Positions 27,878 to 38,690 of a stretch of 64,000 bases of DNA are shown here, in pieces. A model generated the notes under the pieces. The model was not told the origin of the DNA. It saw nothing but the letters and a program-made list of their open reading frames with translations, and searched no databases. Source of the DNA: Persicaria tinctoria. Taxonomy: Eukaryota; Streptophyta; Magnoliopsida; Caryophyllales; Polygonaceae. Where the stretch lies: NCBI GenBank assembly GCA_037127255.1, contig JBANSL010000016.1:6760501-6824500 (forward strand), written 5' to 3'. The position numbers and the translations under genes are program-made. Position 1 is the first letter of the stretch, and each line of letters begins with the position of its first letter.

Positions 27878-28354
27878 TAGTAATTGATAAACATGACCTT
27901 AAGAGTTAGGCCCCATAAAAGCAGTAGTAATTTCAGTATATTAATAAATAGTAACTGATAAACATGGGGTGCGTATGGGAAACTTTTTTAACTGTTAAAA
28001 TTATTACTTTTTTAGCTGTTAAAAAAATAAACAGGTAATACGTGTGTATGGCAACCCGAAATAAGCAATAAATAGTTAAAATTATGATTTAAAAAAAAGC
28101 TACTTGAGGGAGCTTATTTGGGGTTTATTTTGTTTATTTGGTTTGAAAGTACCACAATACCCCTAATAACAACCAAATAAACTCCACTTTTTACAAATAA
28201 ACAGTTTTTCGTCCCATACGGAGTTTATATTTTTCATAATTTTTTAACTACTTTTACCAACAGTTTATAAATTTTTATCCTGTTTATAATTTTAGTCAGT
28301 TTATTAATCCCGTCTCATACGAACCCATGATCTTAGGAGTTAGGCCCCATAAAA
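27878..28354. repeat. ~70-bp tandem duplication, second copy split by a MITE
   Basis: TAGTAATTGATAAACATGA at 27878 recurs as TAGTAACTGATAAACATG at 27949. GTTAGGCCCCATAAAA follows in both copies, in the second only after the MITE at 27967-28326. The first copy shows the uninterrupted target sequence. Confidence 0.8.
27967..28326 (+). mobile_element. 360-bp MITE with GGGTKCGTATGRGA termini
   Basis: The left end GGGTGCGTATGGGA mirrors the right end (reverse complement GGGTTCGTATGAGA). ATG flanks both sides. Comparison with the uninterrupted neighbouring copy shows that the target contained a single ATG, which confirms a 3-bp duplication. Such duplications are typical of PIF/Harbinger, although the usual target is TWA. 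Confidence 0.82.
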
Positions 28355-29201
28355 TTGCCTCCACTTCGATCTAAAATCTCTAAATCGTAGAGCCGATCCT
28401 TGGGCTCTCATTGCCCCTTCAAAAACCACCTCCCTAACACTGCAGCCCAACTGGTCATGCACTACAACGTCATAGTTGACTTGGATGACTCCTGTCTCCT
28501 GAGTTAGGCCAACGCCACACACTAGCCTCACCTCTTACCTCTCCCACTCTAGCTAGCCACACTATCCTTTCACACAACAGCTTTAACTTCAAACAGTGAA
28601 GCATCCTCTACAACTTTATGACATATGCAATGTCGACACTCACAAACACCCTCTTGTTATTTAGCATGGATAATCACCGCTCATTCCTCCCGATCGATCC
28701 TCCTCACTTTGGTTCTTCAACATGAACATTACCCGACCACTTGTCCCAACAAGCCAACTTAAGGAAACAACACCACACCCTTCGATCCTCGATACTCCGG
28801 GATAATACGTGCATATCATCCTCTTTCCTACCACAAAACTAGCAACAATTAATCTATTATATATAATAAAGGATAAGTCGTCTGTACCAAATGACGGTTT
28901 CTCCTTAATTACAATATTTTTAATCAATTGATTTTTTTCTCATTAATCAATACAGTAAATATGCTCAAGATAAGATTTTATCCAATTTCTAAAATGAAAA
29001 AGGACTTGTTGTGCAATTTAATTGATTTTATCTTATGAATAGTCATTTTTCCCTCTTGTCAATAGTCTCACTCTTGTTTTTAAAAGGAAAATTTCACATG
29101 GTACCTCTAAGGTAAGTGGTTTTTTGCATGGTGTACAATCTTTGACATATTTTGCCTAATACCCCTCAACCTTTTTATTTGTTTCTCCATGTGCCCCTCC
29201 A
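28355..29201. other. Intergenic, no gene seen
   Basis: Mixed sequence. A Helitron-like start ATCTATTATATATAATAAAG lies near 28851, but no matching end was located. From about 29085 to 29201 the sequence (GGTACCTCTAAGGT, ATACCCCTCAACC, GTGCCCCTCC) resembles the TIR of the element at 56403-57810. It seems to be a related element interrupted by the LINE that follows. Confidence 0.4.
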
Positions 29202-29821
29202 ATTTTTTTTTTTGATTAAGTAATAATTCGAGCTCAGACATACCTGAAACTCGAGAGGCCGACAAGTCGGTAGACGGCTAAACCGTCAAACATACAATAA
29301 AACTGAAAATAAAAGGAAACAAAAAGGCGCAAACAACACGTAACAAGCACACTGAAAAGAATGAAACTAAGCCGAACTAAAACCGCAACGTTGAGGATGC
29401 CGACGAAGAACGAAGCCAAGCACCACCAAAGGGAAGCACCGCAGGTCAGCGGTACTGCAGGACTCTAACTCCTGTGGGCAGTGAAGACGAAACTCCAAGG
29501 ACCATTCTCCCGGATACGGAGTCGCCCTTTGCACACTACCACCACCCCAACCTGTCCCGACTCCGGACGCAACACACCCAACTAAGTTGTAGAACGCTTA
29601 GGAACACCAAGGACAGAGCAACTCGCTACCCGAAGAAAACACCCGATAACCGGTCAATAAAGACACGGAATTCAATACTCATAAAGAGGGTTATCAAACC
29701 GAGATTTTCATTAATTACTAGGTAGGCAGACTCGTGCTACGCCCAGGACATGTGATTTTATTTTAAACATTATAGTGAGATAAGACTTGGTAAATAAAGA
29801 TTAAATAACATGTTATATATA

Positions 29822-30061
29822 CTCCCTCCGTCTCGCAAGTCACAATATATAGATGTTGTTTTAGAGTAGTAAACTTGTATAACAAAAACTTATTGTTTTA
29901 GCAATAGTTATTATCTTTAGAAGTAATAAGTGCTATTTTTATAGGTAATAATTACCGTTTTTATGTATTTTATCCTTCCTATAAAAGTAAAGGAAACATA
30001 AGTTTTATTAATTATAAGTGTGCATAAATCTAAAACAACAACTATTGCGAGACGGGAGGAG
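29822..30061 (+). mobile_element. Stowaway MITE, 240 bp
   Basis: The left end CTCCCTCCGTCTCGCAA mirrors the right end TTGCGAGACGGGAGGAG. TA dinucleotides flank both sides (29820-29821, 30062-30063), the Stowaway target duplication. The inner arms around TAGATGTTGTTTTAG and CTAAAACAACAAC also match. Confidence 0.95.
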
Positions 30062-31891
30062 TATAAACTTTTAAAAGAATAGAATAATACACAGTGTGTT
30101 TTTACAAACAACAATTAAATTAAAGTATTATTATTATAAATACAATATATACCACCACATACTATAGCAAAAAAAATTAGTCTAGACCCATGAGTGAAGA
30201 GATCAAATTTGAGAAAAATTTGAAGCTGGAAACTTTTTATGTATTTGACAATGTTATGATTTTTTATAACATGAAAAGAATCAATAATTGAAAGGGGGGA
30301 TACATTTACTTTTCTTATCTTTTTCGTTTAAAAATAATAGACATTCTAACCTAGGTAAACAAACATTTAGCAACAAAATTTCCATGGATTAAAATAAAGT
30401 GATCATAACTAATTTTTATTTACTTATTTATATGATATAAAAAAAGTAGGTAGTATAAGGAAAAAAGTATGAAATAGTACTACGAACTCAAATATCAAAA
30501 GAAGGGAAATTTTCAATGAAAGCAAAAATAAAAAAGACAAAAGTCTAAATTAAGTTTCACTTCTCAATACATGTTTCTTCTTCTTCACCAAAAACACTAT
30601 AAAAAAGACAATAAACAAAAGAAATTTAACGTGTTAGTATTAAAATTATAAAAAAAATATCAATAAACAAATAATATATCATAATATGAAAAAATCAATT
30701 GTATATCAACAACTCATTTTCCCATAATATATATACGAGTGAATTGAAAGAAAAGAAATAATGCATAAATAAATGATGAATAGAACCTCCAAATATGAGT
30801 CTTCTTGCAACAATGACTGATCAAAACCTAATAAGAATTAGAGAAAATTAATAATCATACATCATACATTATTTAACAAATAAGAAATATGAAATAAAAT
30901 ATGATATAAAGTAACCACATAAAAACTGAAAAAATAAAATCATATATATTTTCATAATAGAAATAAGAAAGTACAATTAGCAATAAATTAAAGTAATAAA
31001 TAAATAAAAATTGGAATAGAATAAAAAAAAAGATGAATACTCACCTAACAATATACCCTTCCACTCTTATTTGTTTGTAAAACAATTGAGTTTTAGTAGA
31101 TGAACATTGAAACAATCGATTATTTATAGTAAAAATTGAGCATTTAACCAAAGAAAAACTTTCAACCTTTGGACTACCCCATTTTAATTTCCTACTTATC
31201 ATCTTTTAAAAAAAATTAATTTGATTCATTATTCATTTAACCAAAAAACTCTCACCCCTTTGACTACCCTATTTAAAGCATTGTTTGACAATTATAGTCA
31301 TTACTCATTACTATTAGTTTGACATAAAAAAAGGGCAAAATTTATATAAAAATATGATAAAAATATAATCAAAACTTTGTCATTATTCTATAATATAAAA
31401 TAGTCTATATATAATGCGAATATTCTAATAACAAAAAGAAAAATAAATAAAGGTCACTCCAATATATACATATAAATTAAAGAAAATATTACCTTTAAAA
31501 CCATTGCCCAAAAACTTGACTTAGGTGTTGTTGATCCATACCATATGTGAAACAATAATTGATAATGATATATGTGATTTAAGAGTGGTGGTGAGACTGT
31601 GAGAGGGTTTAAACAATACGTCATAGTAAATTTATTAAAGGGAAATCGATTTGGCACCTAAATGATCCCATGAAGTATGATCTAGCCTCTCCTTTATCAA
31701 TCAAGCGTCATAATATTCATTTCATTCTCAAATTGAACTTTTCTTTAAGAATACAAAATGCAATCATTCATCACTTTCGATCAAAATCATCCTTTGGTTA
31801 GTTAAATCATTCTCAGTCACAATATCTACACAATTTCTATTTCCATTCCATTTCCGTGAAAATGAGAGAGACGGACATGGAAATATGGAAC

Positions 31892-32300
31892 CTGTCCACG
31901 GAATCCAAATCTGGTCCCGAAGCGTAAGAGCCATGGCCTTGATCGGTCTTTAGCACGGTCAACAACTCCCTCATAGTGAGCGTTCGCCCTCCTTCATCCC
32001 TTCGCAATTCCAGATGAGCCAATCCCCCAACAAACGTATCTTTCGGAGCCGCAGCTGCATCGTCAGGATTAGCCGCATCGCGTTCACCTTGCTGATAGCC
32101 CTAAAATCAATTCAATAATCGCGAATCAATTGAAGTATTCACAAAAGATAAGGCCTAAAAGAGGAGAAACTTACTATTATGAGCAACACCAGCGAAGGTA
32201 GGGGCAGTAGCGGCGCCGACGCAGCAGCGCAGCAGCCCTCGCCCGGAGCAACCCTCGCGCTTCGCCAGTCGTCCTGTTCTGCTGGTCTCGACAGGCGACC
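31892..32300 (-). pseudogene. Gene-like exon pair inside the Helitron, unrecognised
   Basis: On the minus strand an exon-like frame (about 32300-32175, including RVAPGEGC) ends at a good donor (A|GTAAGTTT). It joins in phase, after a TTTTAG acceptor, an exon at 31892-32100 with GERDAANPDD, KDTFVGGLAHLELRRDEGG and RTLTMRELLTVLKTDQGHG, which ends at G|GTTCCA. GC content is far above the surrounding DNA. No ATG precedes the first exon and no 3' exon follows. This fits a host gene fragment captured by the Helitron, a known habit of these elements. I do not recognise the protein. A genuine, still-transcribed gene is possible but less likely. Confidence 0.5.
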
Positions 32301-32930
32301 TTGAATTTGAAAAACCTACTGCGGCTTTCTATTACTTCGGGTAAAAACCTACATATGAAGGAACCCTATATACAGGGAGGAGGAAGAAACCATCGGCCCA
32401 TGAAAATGCTATAATAAATATATACTTTTTTTTGGTCCTTTATAATAATAAATATATTCTATGAATTAATATGAAAAGGCTCATTTGTTAATTAGTGTGG
32501 AAAATTAAAAAAAAAATTGGAGTACACATTAATGGAGGGATAAACATTAAATATAATTGTGTGAATTGAATTTGATATATAACAGCCAAAGAATTTGGAA
32601 GGTTTTTCCCTTCTAAATGTCATAATTTAATCTTAATAATAAAAGGTAGTAAAAATATAGGTATTAAATATATAGAAAGGTGTTACAAAACAAAAAGATT
32701 ACCTATGAAACTCCTCTTAATTTTACATAATATGAGAACTGAATTAACCTTAACCTGTCACAAAATAGACGATAATTAAAATAATTAAGATAAAAATAAT
32801 TTTTTAATTAGTTGAAGATAAATAATAACAAAAAATATTATGGATATGGTGTAACAAATTATCAAATTAGCCATATAATTGACAAAATCTCAAGAGAGAA
32901 GCCTCTTAAAAATACAAATAAAAAAATGTT

Positions 32931-32996
32931 GTAAATGAGATTTGAACTTGAGACCTCATGCAATAGTACCTTTATCTTAACCATTGAGCTAAAGCA
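32931..32996 (-). other. tRNA-like pol III box A/box B pair
   Basis: On the minus strand, TTAGCTCAATGGTTAAGA resembles box A and GTCTCAAGTTCAAATCTC resembles box B, with tRNA-like spacing of about 30 bp. It does not fold into an acceptable tRNA by eye (no paired acceptor arm), so it is a tRNA-derived remnant rather than a tRNA gene. Confidence 0.5.
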
Positions 32997-34096
32997 TCTA
33001 ATTTGTTATAAAATGGGATGAAAATGACTAAATTGAGTTGGTTAAAACATGGAGGTAAATGAGCAATAAATGGTGTCTGAACACAACTTTTGATGTATTA
33101 TAGATATAGATATAGATAGATTATAGATTATAGATAGATATAAAAAGGAAATTTATATAATTAACAATTTTAATTATTTAGTTATTTGTTTAACAATAAT
33201 TTTCACCTAATGGGTAGCTTTGGGCCCAAGGCAAGGACAAAGCCCGGGTCCAACAATACGGGCCACTCAAACCCTCAGACCATAGGAAAACTGACGGCCG
33301 AAGGAAGAGGGCAAAAATAGTCAGATGGACAGGCCGCCTCTCCGCCGACCACCACGTCCGGAAAATAGGAGAACGAGACGGCACCGGAGAGAGTCGCGGA
33401 CGGCATCGGCACCAAGACCAGCAAACGGCCGGCCGGAGGCCCGGAGATAGACAAGAAAGAGGAGCAGCGAGTGGAGGGGCAACAACCCACGCCAGAAACA
33501 CCATTCCCACCACGCAAGACCGCAGCCGAGCCAAGCGACGGCGGAGGCGAGGGAGGGAGGGGCAGAACCAGGCAGGGTGGAGATTAGAAAGCTCCGGTGA
33601 TAGAGAGTTAGAAAACGGAGGTGGAAATCGGTGAGACCGAACCACCACCGCGAACGAGGAACAAAGACGGCAAAGCGTATGAAGATAGGATATGGTTCGC
33701 TAGAGGGAGAAACGCTCAATCAGAGCAAATCGCCACCCCAGTGAATAGATCAACATAAATCGATCGATTCAAACCCAAATCGAAACCGGATTTGGGGATT
33801 TTATTCTCAATCTCAACCACACAAGGAGAAAGGGAGAGAGCGGGATGAATCCGCTGTTTTTGGGCCTCCGAAGAGGTGGTTTCGGGCCTCCGAAGAGATG
33901 GCTGTGCGGTGATGTTATCCAAATCCCCAAATGGGTTTTTTTTCCAAAAGAGAGCGTTTCGTGCTTCACATAGAGTCCCCATGTTGTCGATATATGTGCC
34001 CCTCCATTTAATTACTTATAACCATTGATGTTGAATTTTTTTATTTTTAAAAAAGGATCATTTTTTTTATACAGTCAAGGGGATTCACTAGAGAAA

Positions 34097-34491
34097 CATT
34101 GGGTTGCTATTTTCTTTGCGTGTGGTGTTCTTGTGGTGGGTTGATGGAATGGTTGTGGTGTTGGTTTGTGATGTTGATGAAGACTACTGTTGGTTTTGGA
34201 TGATTTGTTTTTAACTCAGACTCAGACTTTCATTCTTTGATTGAGTTCTTTGCTGCATGTACGTGTTTCACACGATTCGGTGTTATTGCTAGTCTACTAG
34301 TTATTCAGTCCTTGCTCGTCCGAGTTTGAGAGTTTCTTTCTCTTGTACTTGTTGACTTTTCTTTAGGTCATTTGTTTATGTTTTTTGCTTCTGATTGCAC
34401 ATGGTTAGTCTATCTATCGGTTTGTCAGGTCTCTCGAATACTCTAGCCGTGTCTAGAGAATTAAATTTCTTTCCTAAATTAAAAAAAAAAA
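34097..34491 (+). mobile_element. LINE 3'-end copy (or SINE) with poly-A tail
   Basis: It ends in an A-run at 34480-34491 and is flanked by ATTCACTAGAGAAA (34083-34096) and ATTCACGAGAGAAA (34492-34505), a 14-bp duplication with one mismatch. The 3' part GGTTAGTCTATCTATCGG plus GTTTGTCAGGTCTCTCG matches the elements at 29202 and 39130. At about 395 bp it is either a truncated LINE or a SINE using the same tail. Confidence 0.78.
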
Positions 34492-34505
34492 ATTCACGAG
34501 AGAAA

Positions 34506-35092
34506 TAATCGACCGAGGAGAGAAGAGAGGTCAGTGATTCTTAAAGATCATCTGAGGTCGGTGGAGCCGACTCCGAGGGCGGAGGAGGTACGTGATTTCG
34601 ACCAAATTGAAAGCGATTGCCAAGGTAATGATATTATCTATATACCCCTAAAGGTTAAGATATTTATTGTAATTTATCCATATAAATAGTTTTTTTTTAC
34701 TCTCTCTAGTGCCTCTAAAATGTCAGGATGGACTTCAAAAACAACATGAATTACGAGATCGATGGAGTGAAGAACTTTATGTCTAAAGCTGGATCCCCTT
34801 TCCAAATTCTCTCCGTTCATCGCCGAAGGAGTCTCTCTCTTGTCACCTACATCACCTTAGTTTCTTAATTAATTGGTTCACAATTTTGGTATCGTCTCTC
34901 TCTTTTCTTTGATGCATCTTCTTCCCTCGCTGATCAACTTTTTAACATTGTTTTTTTTATATGACCTGTGTATCTCCCTTCAATTAATCAATTAATTTGT
35001 TGGAAATTTCTCCTCTACATACTACATATTTTCATTTTAATTACAACAACATTTTGAAAATTTTAGGGTTTGTTCTACAGGGAAAATAACAA
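34506..35092 (+). promoter_or_regulatory. Upstream and probable 5' leader of the transporter gene
   Basis: A purine-rich GC peak (34500-34590) followed by AT-rich DNA. A ten-codon upstream frame begins at 34720 (ATGTCAGGATGG) and could be a uORF or lie in an untranslated first exon. Transcript borders cannot be fixed. Confidence 0.35.
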
Positions 35093-35862
35093 ATGGTCAT
35101 GCCCACTTCAGATGGAAGTTCAGAACCACGGGTTTGTTAATTAGTTTCCCTTTCTTAATTAAAAGCTTTGTGAATTTTATACTTAATAATAATAGTTAAC
35201 ACAGGCTTTGTTTAGCAATTTTTTCACTTTTAACTTTATGATTGTGTTTATCTGATTGAATTCATTTGGCCAGGATGCTCCAGGAAGGCGTATCGCTATC
35301 ATATGTTGTTGGTTCCTTGGACTCGGATCTCTTCTAGCTTGGAACAGTATGCTCACCATTTCGGATTACTACTATCAAGTTTTTCCGGTATATATCCTTT
35401 AGGAAGTCTTATGATTGATTGTCCAAGTTACTTTGATAGGTCTATTGTGATGTGTTTTATTGTCATTTTGTAGAAATATCATCCATCGAGAGTCCTTACA
35501 CTTATGTACCAACCGTGTGCTCTCGGCTTAATGATATGTCTAGCGTGGAACGAGTCCAAAATCAACACTAGAAAGCGGAATATTCTCGGATACAGCCTTT
35601 TCGCTCTAAGTTGTTTGCTACTCATAGTGGTGAGTTCGAATTCATCACTACTAACCAACATTGTACCTTAGGCCATAAAAGTTGAAATGAATTTGGTTGA
35701 TTAATTTGTAGTTGGATTTGGCTTCACATGGGAAAGGCTCCATCCTACCTTATGCCTTCCTTTGCATCCTGAGCGGTTCGTTTGGAGTTGCAGATGCACT
35801 TGTTCAAGGAGGAATGGTTGGGGATTTATCTTACATGGATCCCCTATTTATGCAGGTAAAGA

Positions 35863-35936
<74 letters not shown>

Positions 35937-37149
35937 ATCCCAGTGAACCTTTAAGCTTAATCTCTAACAAAACATGGTACTATGTTGTTATATCTTTTGT
36001 AGTCCTTTTTCGGTGGAATGGCAGCTTCTGGAGCTCTAACATCTGGGTTGAGGCTAATTACAAAAGCTGTGTTTGAAAATTTTGATCATGGACTACGCTA
36101 CGGTGCTTGTGAGTAAAAACGTACATTCACTCATGTGTAACCACTGGAATCATTTGAATGAAGTTTTTTTGGTTATGAATCGATTGCAGTGTTGTTCCTG
36201 GGAATCTCCACAGGGTTGGAATTTTTGTGCATTTTTCTCTATGCATTCGGCTTCCCTAGGATACCAATTGTTAAGTATTATAGATCAAAAGCGTCTTCTG
36301 AGGGTTCGAAAACTGTCTCAGCTGATCTAGTTGCTGTTGGTATACGCGCGGTAAGCTCAATGCCTTAAAGCCTCTTTAATCAGAGCATGTGTTCTTTACT
36401 ACATTGTTGGGCTAATTCCTGCAGGATGAGGGTAAAAGTGAAGAAGATCGATTGAGTACCAAACAATTGTTATTACAGAATTGGGACTATGCTCTTGACT
36501 TGTATCTCATTTACGTGCTGACATTGTCGATTTTCCCTGGCTTCCTCTACGAAAACACAGGAACTCACCGCCTTGGATCTTGGTATAAACATTAAAAATA
36601 GAACTAGACTTAAGTTAATAATGTATTGTAAGCCTTACTCTAATGTGCTGATTTTACCATTAGGTATCCTCTTGTTTTGATTGCATTGTACAACGTGTGG
36701 GATCTGATTTCTCGATGTACGCCTCTAATAAAATGTTTGAAGATTAAGTCGAGGAACGGTCTCATGGCAGCGTGTTTAGCTCGTATCCTCTTCATCCCCG
36801 CCTTCTACTTCACAACCAAGTATGGTGATCAAGGTTGGATGCTCATGCTCATCTCCTTATTGGGCATGACCAATGGACACCTCACCATCTGTGTTATGAT
36901 GGACTATCCGAATGGCTACAAGGTTAGCTCCCTATCACTAGGATAATTCCCCCTAAACAAGATCATGAAATGCCCTATCTAGATTCAAGTTTGAGCATGA
37001 AAATGTGATTTGTTTGTTTGATTTTTGCGCGTTTGTAGGGACCTGAGCAAAACGCGTTAGGGAACGCTCTTGTGGTGTTTCTTCTTGCTGGAATATTTTC
37101 GGGGGTTGCTCTCGATTGGCTTTGGATCATCGGCAAAGGAAGCTTCTGA
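35093..37149 (+). CDS. Equilibrative nucleoside transporter (plant ENT3/ENT7 type)
   Basis: Nine exons: 35093-35131, 35274-35387, 35474-35629, 35712-35855, 36003-36108, 36190-36350, 36425-36582, 36664-36922 and 37039-37149. All have GT..AG borders and consistent phases; 415 residues. After a short polar N-terminus the protein is almost wholly hydrophobic, with about eleven membrane helices. It includes LGLGSLLAWNSMLTISDYYY (first helix, typical ENT), LSGSFGVADALVQGG, FGGMAASGALTSGLRL, LTLSIFPGFLYENTG and LLGMTNGHLTICVMM. A charged loop (RADEGKSEEDRLSTKQ) lies between helices 6 and 7. ENT proteins move nucleosides across membranes; plant ENT3-type members act at the plasma membrane as proton-coupled importers. 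MVM at the start offers a second Met two codons on. The fourth intron holds a (TA)n microsatellite. Confidence 0.95.
35866..35928. repeat. (TA)n microsatellite in the transporter intron
   Basis: About 31 uninterrupted TA units, 11 bases after the donor site of exon 4. Confidence 0.97.
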
Positions 37150-38205
37150 TGTGAATAAAGAGGAACTCCTTTACATTGGAAGAGGAAAGTTGGTGTTAAT
37201 TGCAATTTTTGTGGCATGTTTGTGAATGATTTCATTGGTTTTTTTTCACAGTAGCCAAGAACAGGGATGACTTTGCAGACAAAGCTCATCCTTGATCATT
37301 TTTAAGGATGATAGTACAAAGCACCCTTTCTATAAAGGGGGAGAAGATGAGCTAGAATGAAGCATGTCTAGCAATGTGGTCCGTTGCACGTACTATTGGC
37401 TTCTCTGAAACAGTGTTGGAACTGGACTGAACCTTAACTTCTTGCAATTTGTTGAATTTCCTCTATGGTCCGCAAGATCTCCCATGGACAACGTACTGTC
37501 GTGCTGAAAGTGCTGTTAACGATATTGATGACTCCCGTATTATCTCCTTGACTCCTTCAACCAATTAAAGCTCATCCCTGATTTTATTGGATTTTATTTT
37601 GGGTTTTTTTGTAGGTATTTTATTTCAACAAATTTATGATTTATGTGAATTTCTATAGATGTAGAATTTTCGGAAATACAACATTTTGATGAACCACTTG
37701 AGCCTTTTCTAGTTTTTGGGCCTTTGGCCCTTCTTTCATCACCATTGACTTCACCCATTTGAAAAATGTCATTCATGGTTATAACTTATAAAACATAATC
37801 CCATGGACAAAAGAAAAAGTTTTAAACTGTATTCAATTTATTCACAAAGATAAAGTTGTAGGGTTTCTAACCGAGTATTGATTTGTTGTAGAGAAAATTG
37901 GGTAGAGTATACCTTTTGAGTTTTCTTTTAGGTAATTGTACTATTTTTTAGATGGAGATTACTTTTATACCCTTATAATCAAATTTTATCATTTTAAAAA
38001 GTAAAAATAATTTTTTTTTAAAACAAATTCTATCCTTTTAAAAAGTAAACGGTTAAATCATTGGAAGATTTGGTAGATGAAGATATTTTTCTCAACGTTG
38101 AATTGATTAGAGTTTTAATTAGTTACTCTTGAATCTTCAAATTATTCGGTTACAATTGTTTATTGACGGTTGTATTTTATAAACTCTAATTCATGTATGG
38201 GGTCG
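37150..38205. other. 3' flank of the transporter gene and intergenic DNA
   Basis: The first ~200 bp are probably 3' UTR. The rest is AT-rich without coding signal. Confidence 0.5.
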
Positions 38206-38690
38206 ATTCTTGTAAGGCAATATCATTCTTGTATTACAATATTATTTATGTAATAAAATAGTGTTCTTGTTACAAAATCATGTAATACAATCTCATTCTT
38301 GTGTTACAATAACATTCCCCTAATACAAAATTATTCTCATATTACAATAGCATTTATGTAATACAAGATTGTAACCACGTTCCTGTATTGTTAATCATCA
38401 ATCAACCTTGCGTAATCAAACTCATGTAATACATGATTTCGTGTACTAGGTGAATTCCTGTAAAGGTTGTAATGAGCGGAGTCTTGTACCTATTACTATA
38501 TCTGTAATTGAATTGTGGAGTTGAGTTACAAGAAATCACCTAAATGAATCGATTATTGTAACAATAGGTAGCGATTATTGTAACCTACAATTATTGTAGT
38601 CATAGATAGCGATTATTGTAGCCTAAATTTATTGTAACCAAATAAGCGCTTCATCAAATCACAATAAGCGATTATTGTGAATCTGTTCTT
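38206..38690. repeat. Two arrays of degenerate short repeats
   Basis: From 38206 to 38420, TTCTTGTATTACAATA-like units alternate with TTTATGTAATACAA-like units at roughly 20-bp spacing. From 38540 to 38690, GCGATTATTGTAACC-like units recur about five times. The two motifs share TTGTA/TACAA cores. No gene is seen on either strand. Confidence 0.65.

Larger units (their letters stand above)
29718..33120 (-). mobile_element. Helitron, about 3.4 kb, carrying gene-like exons
   Basis: On the minus strand the 3' end is CTAG (29718-29721) followed by host T. It is preceded by a GC-rich region, CCTGGGCGTAGCACGAGT, as in Helitron 3' ends. The 5' end lies in a TC-rich repeat (TCTATATCTATAATACATC) near 33110-33140; its exact base is uncertain because ATC recurs there. 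I see no Rep/helicase, so it is non-autonomous. It carries a spliced gene-like segment (31892-32300), a pol III-like box pair (32931-32996) and a nested Stowaway MITE (29822-30061). Confidence 0.6.
29202..33993 (-). mobile_element. LINE-type element split by a Helitron
   Basis: A poly-A tail on the minus strand (T-run at 29203-29213) and the far end at 33993 are flanked by the 13-bp duplication ATGTGCCCCTCCA (29189-29201 and 33994-34006). The outer parts (29202-29717 and about 33130-33993) have GC-rich, LINE-like sequence. The 3' part shares motifs with the copies at 34097 and 39130 (on the minus strand CCGTCTACCGACTTGTCGGC, then CTCTCGAGTTT). No reverse transcriptase is present, so the LINE itself is a short, probably non-autonomous copy of about 1.4 kb. 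The middle belongs to later insertions. Confidence 0.65.

Noticed and set aside
28340..28531. Minus-strand frame slightly like the start of a LINE RNase H
   Set aside because: The catalytic Asp context is missing and only a short weak resemblance remains.
32931..32996. A functional tRNA gene
   Set aside because: Box A and B match but no acceptor stem or proper anticodon arm can be drawn.
33190..33719. Three long overlapping minus-strand frames rich in Arg, Pro and Ser
   Set aside because: All three frames are open at once because the stretch is GC-rich; none shows a known domain. It is the 5' part of the LINE-like element. A degenerate ORF1 remnant is not excluded.
34720..34760. Start of the transporter protein at the upstream ATG
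   Set aside because: It stops after about ten codons and does not splice in phase to the conserved first helix; a uORF is possible.
38206..38690. CRISPR array
   Set aside because: The repeats are degenerate, have no uniform spacers, and the DNA is a plant nuclear genome.
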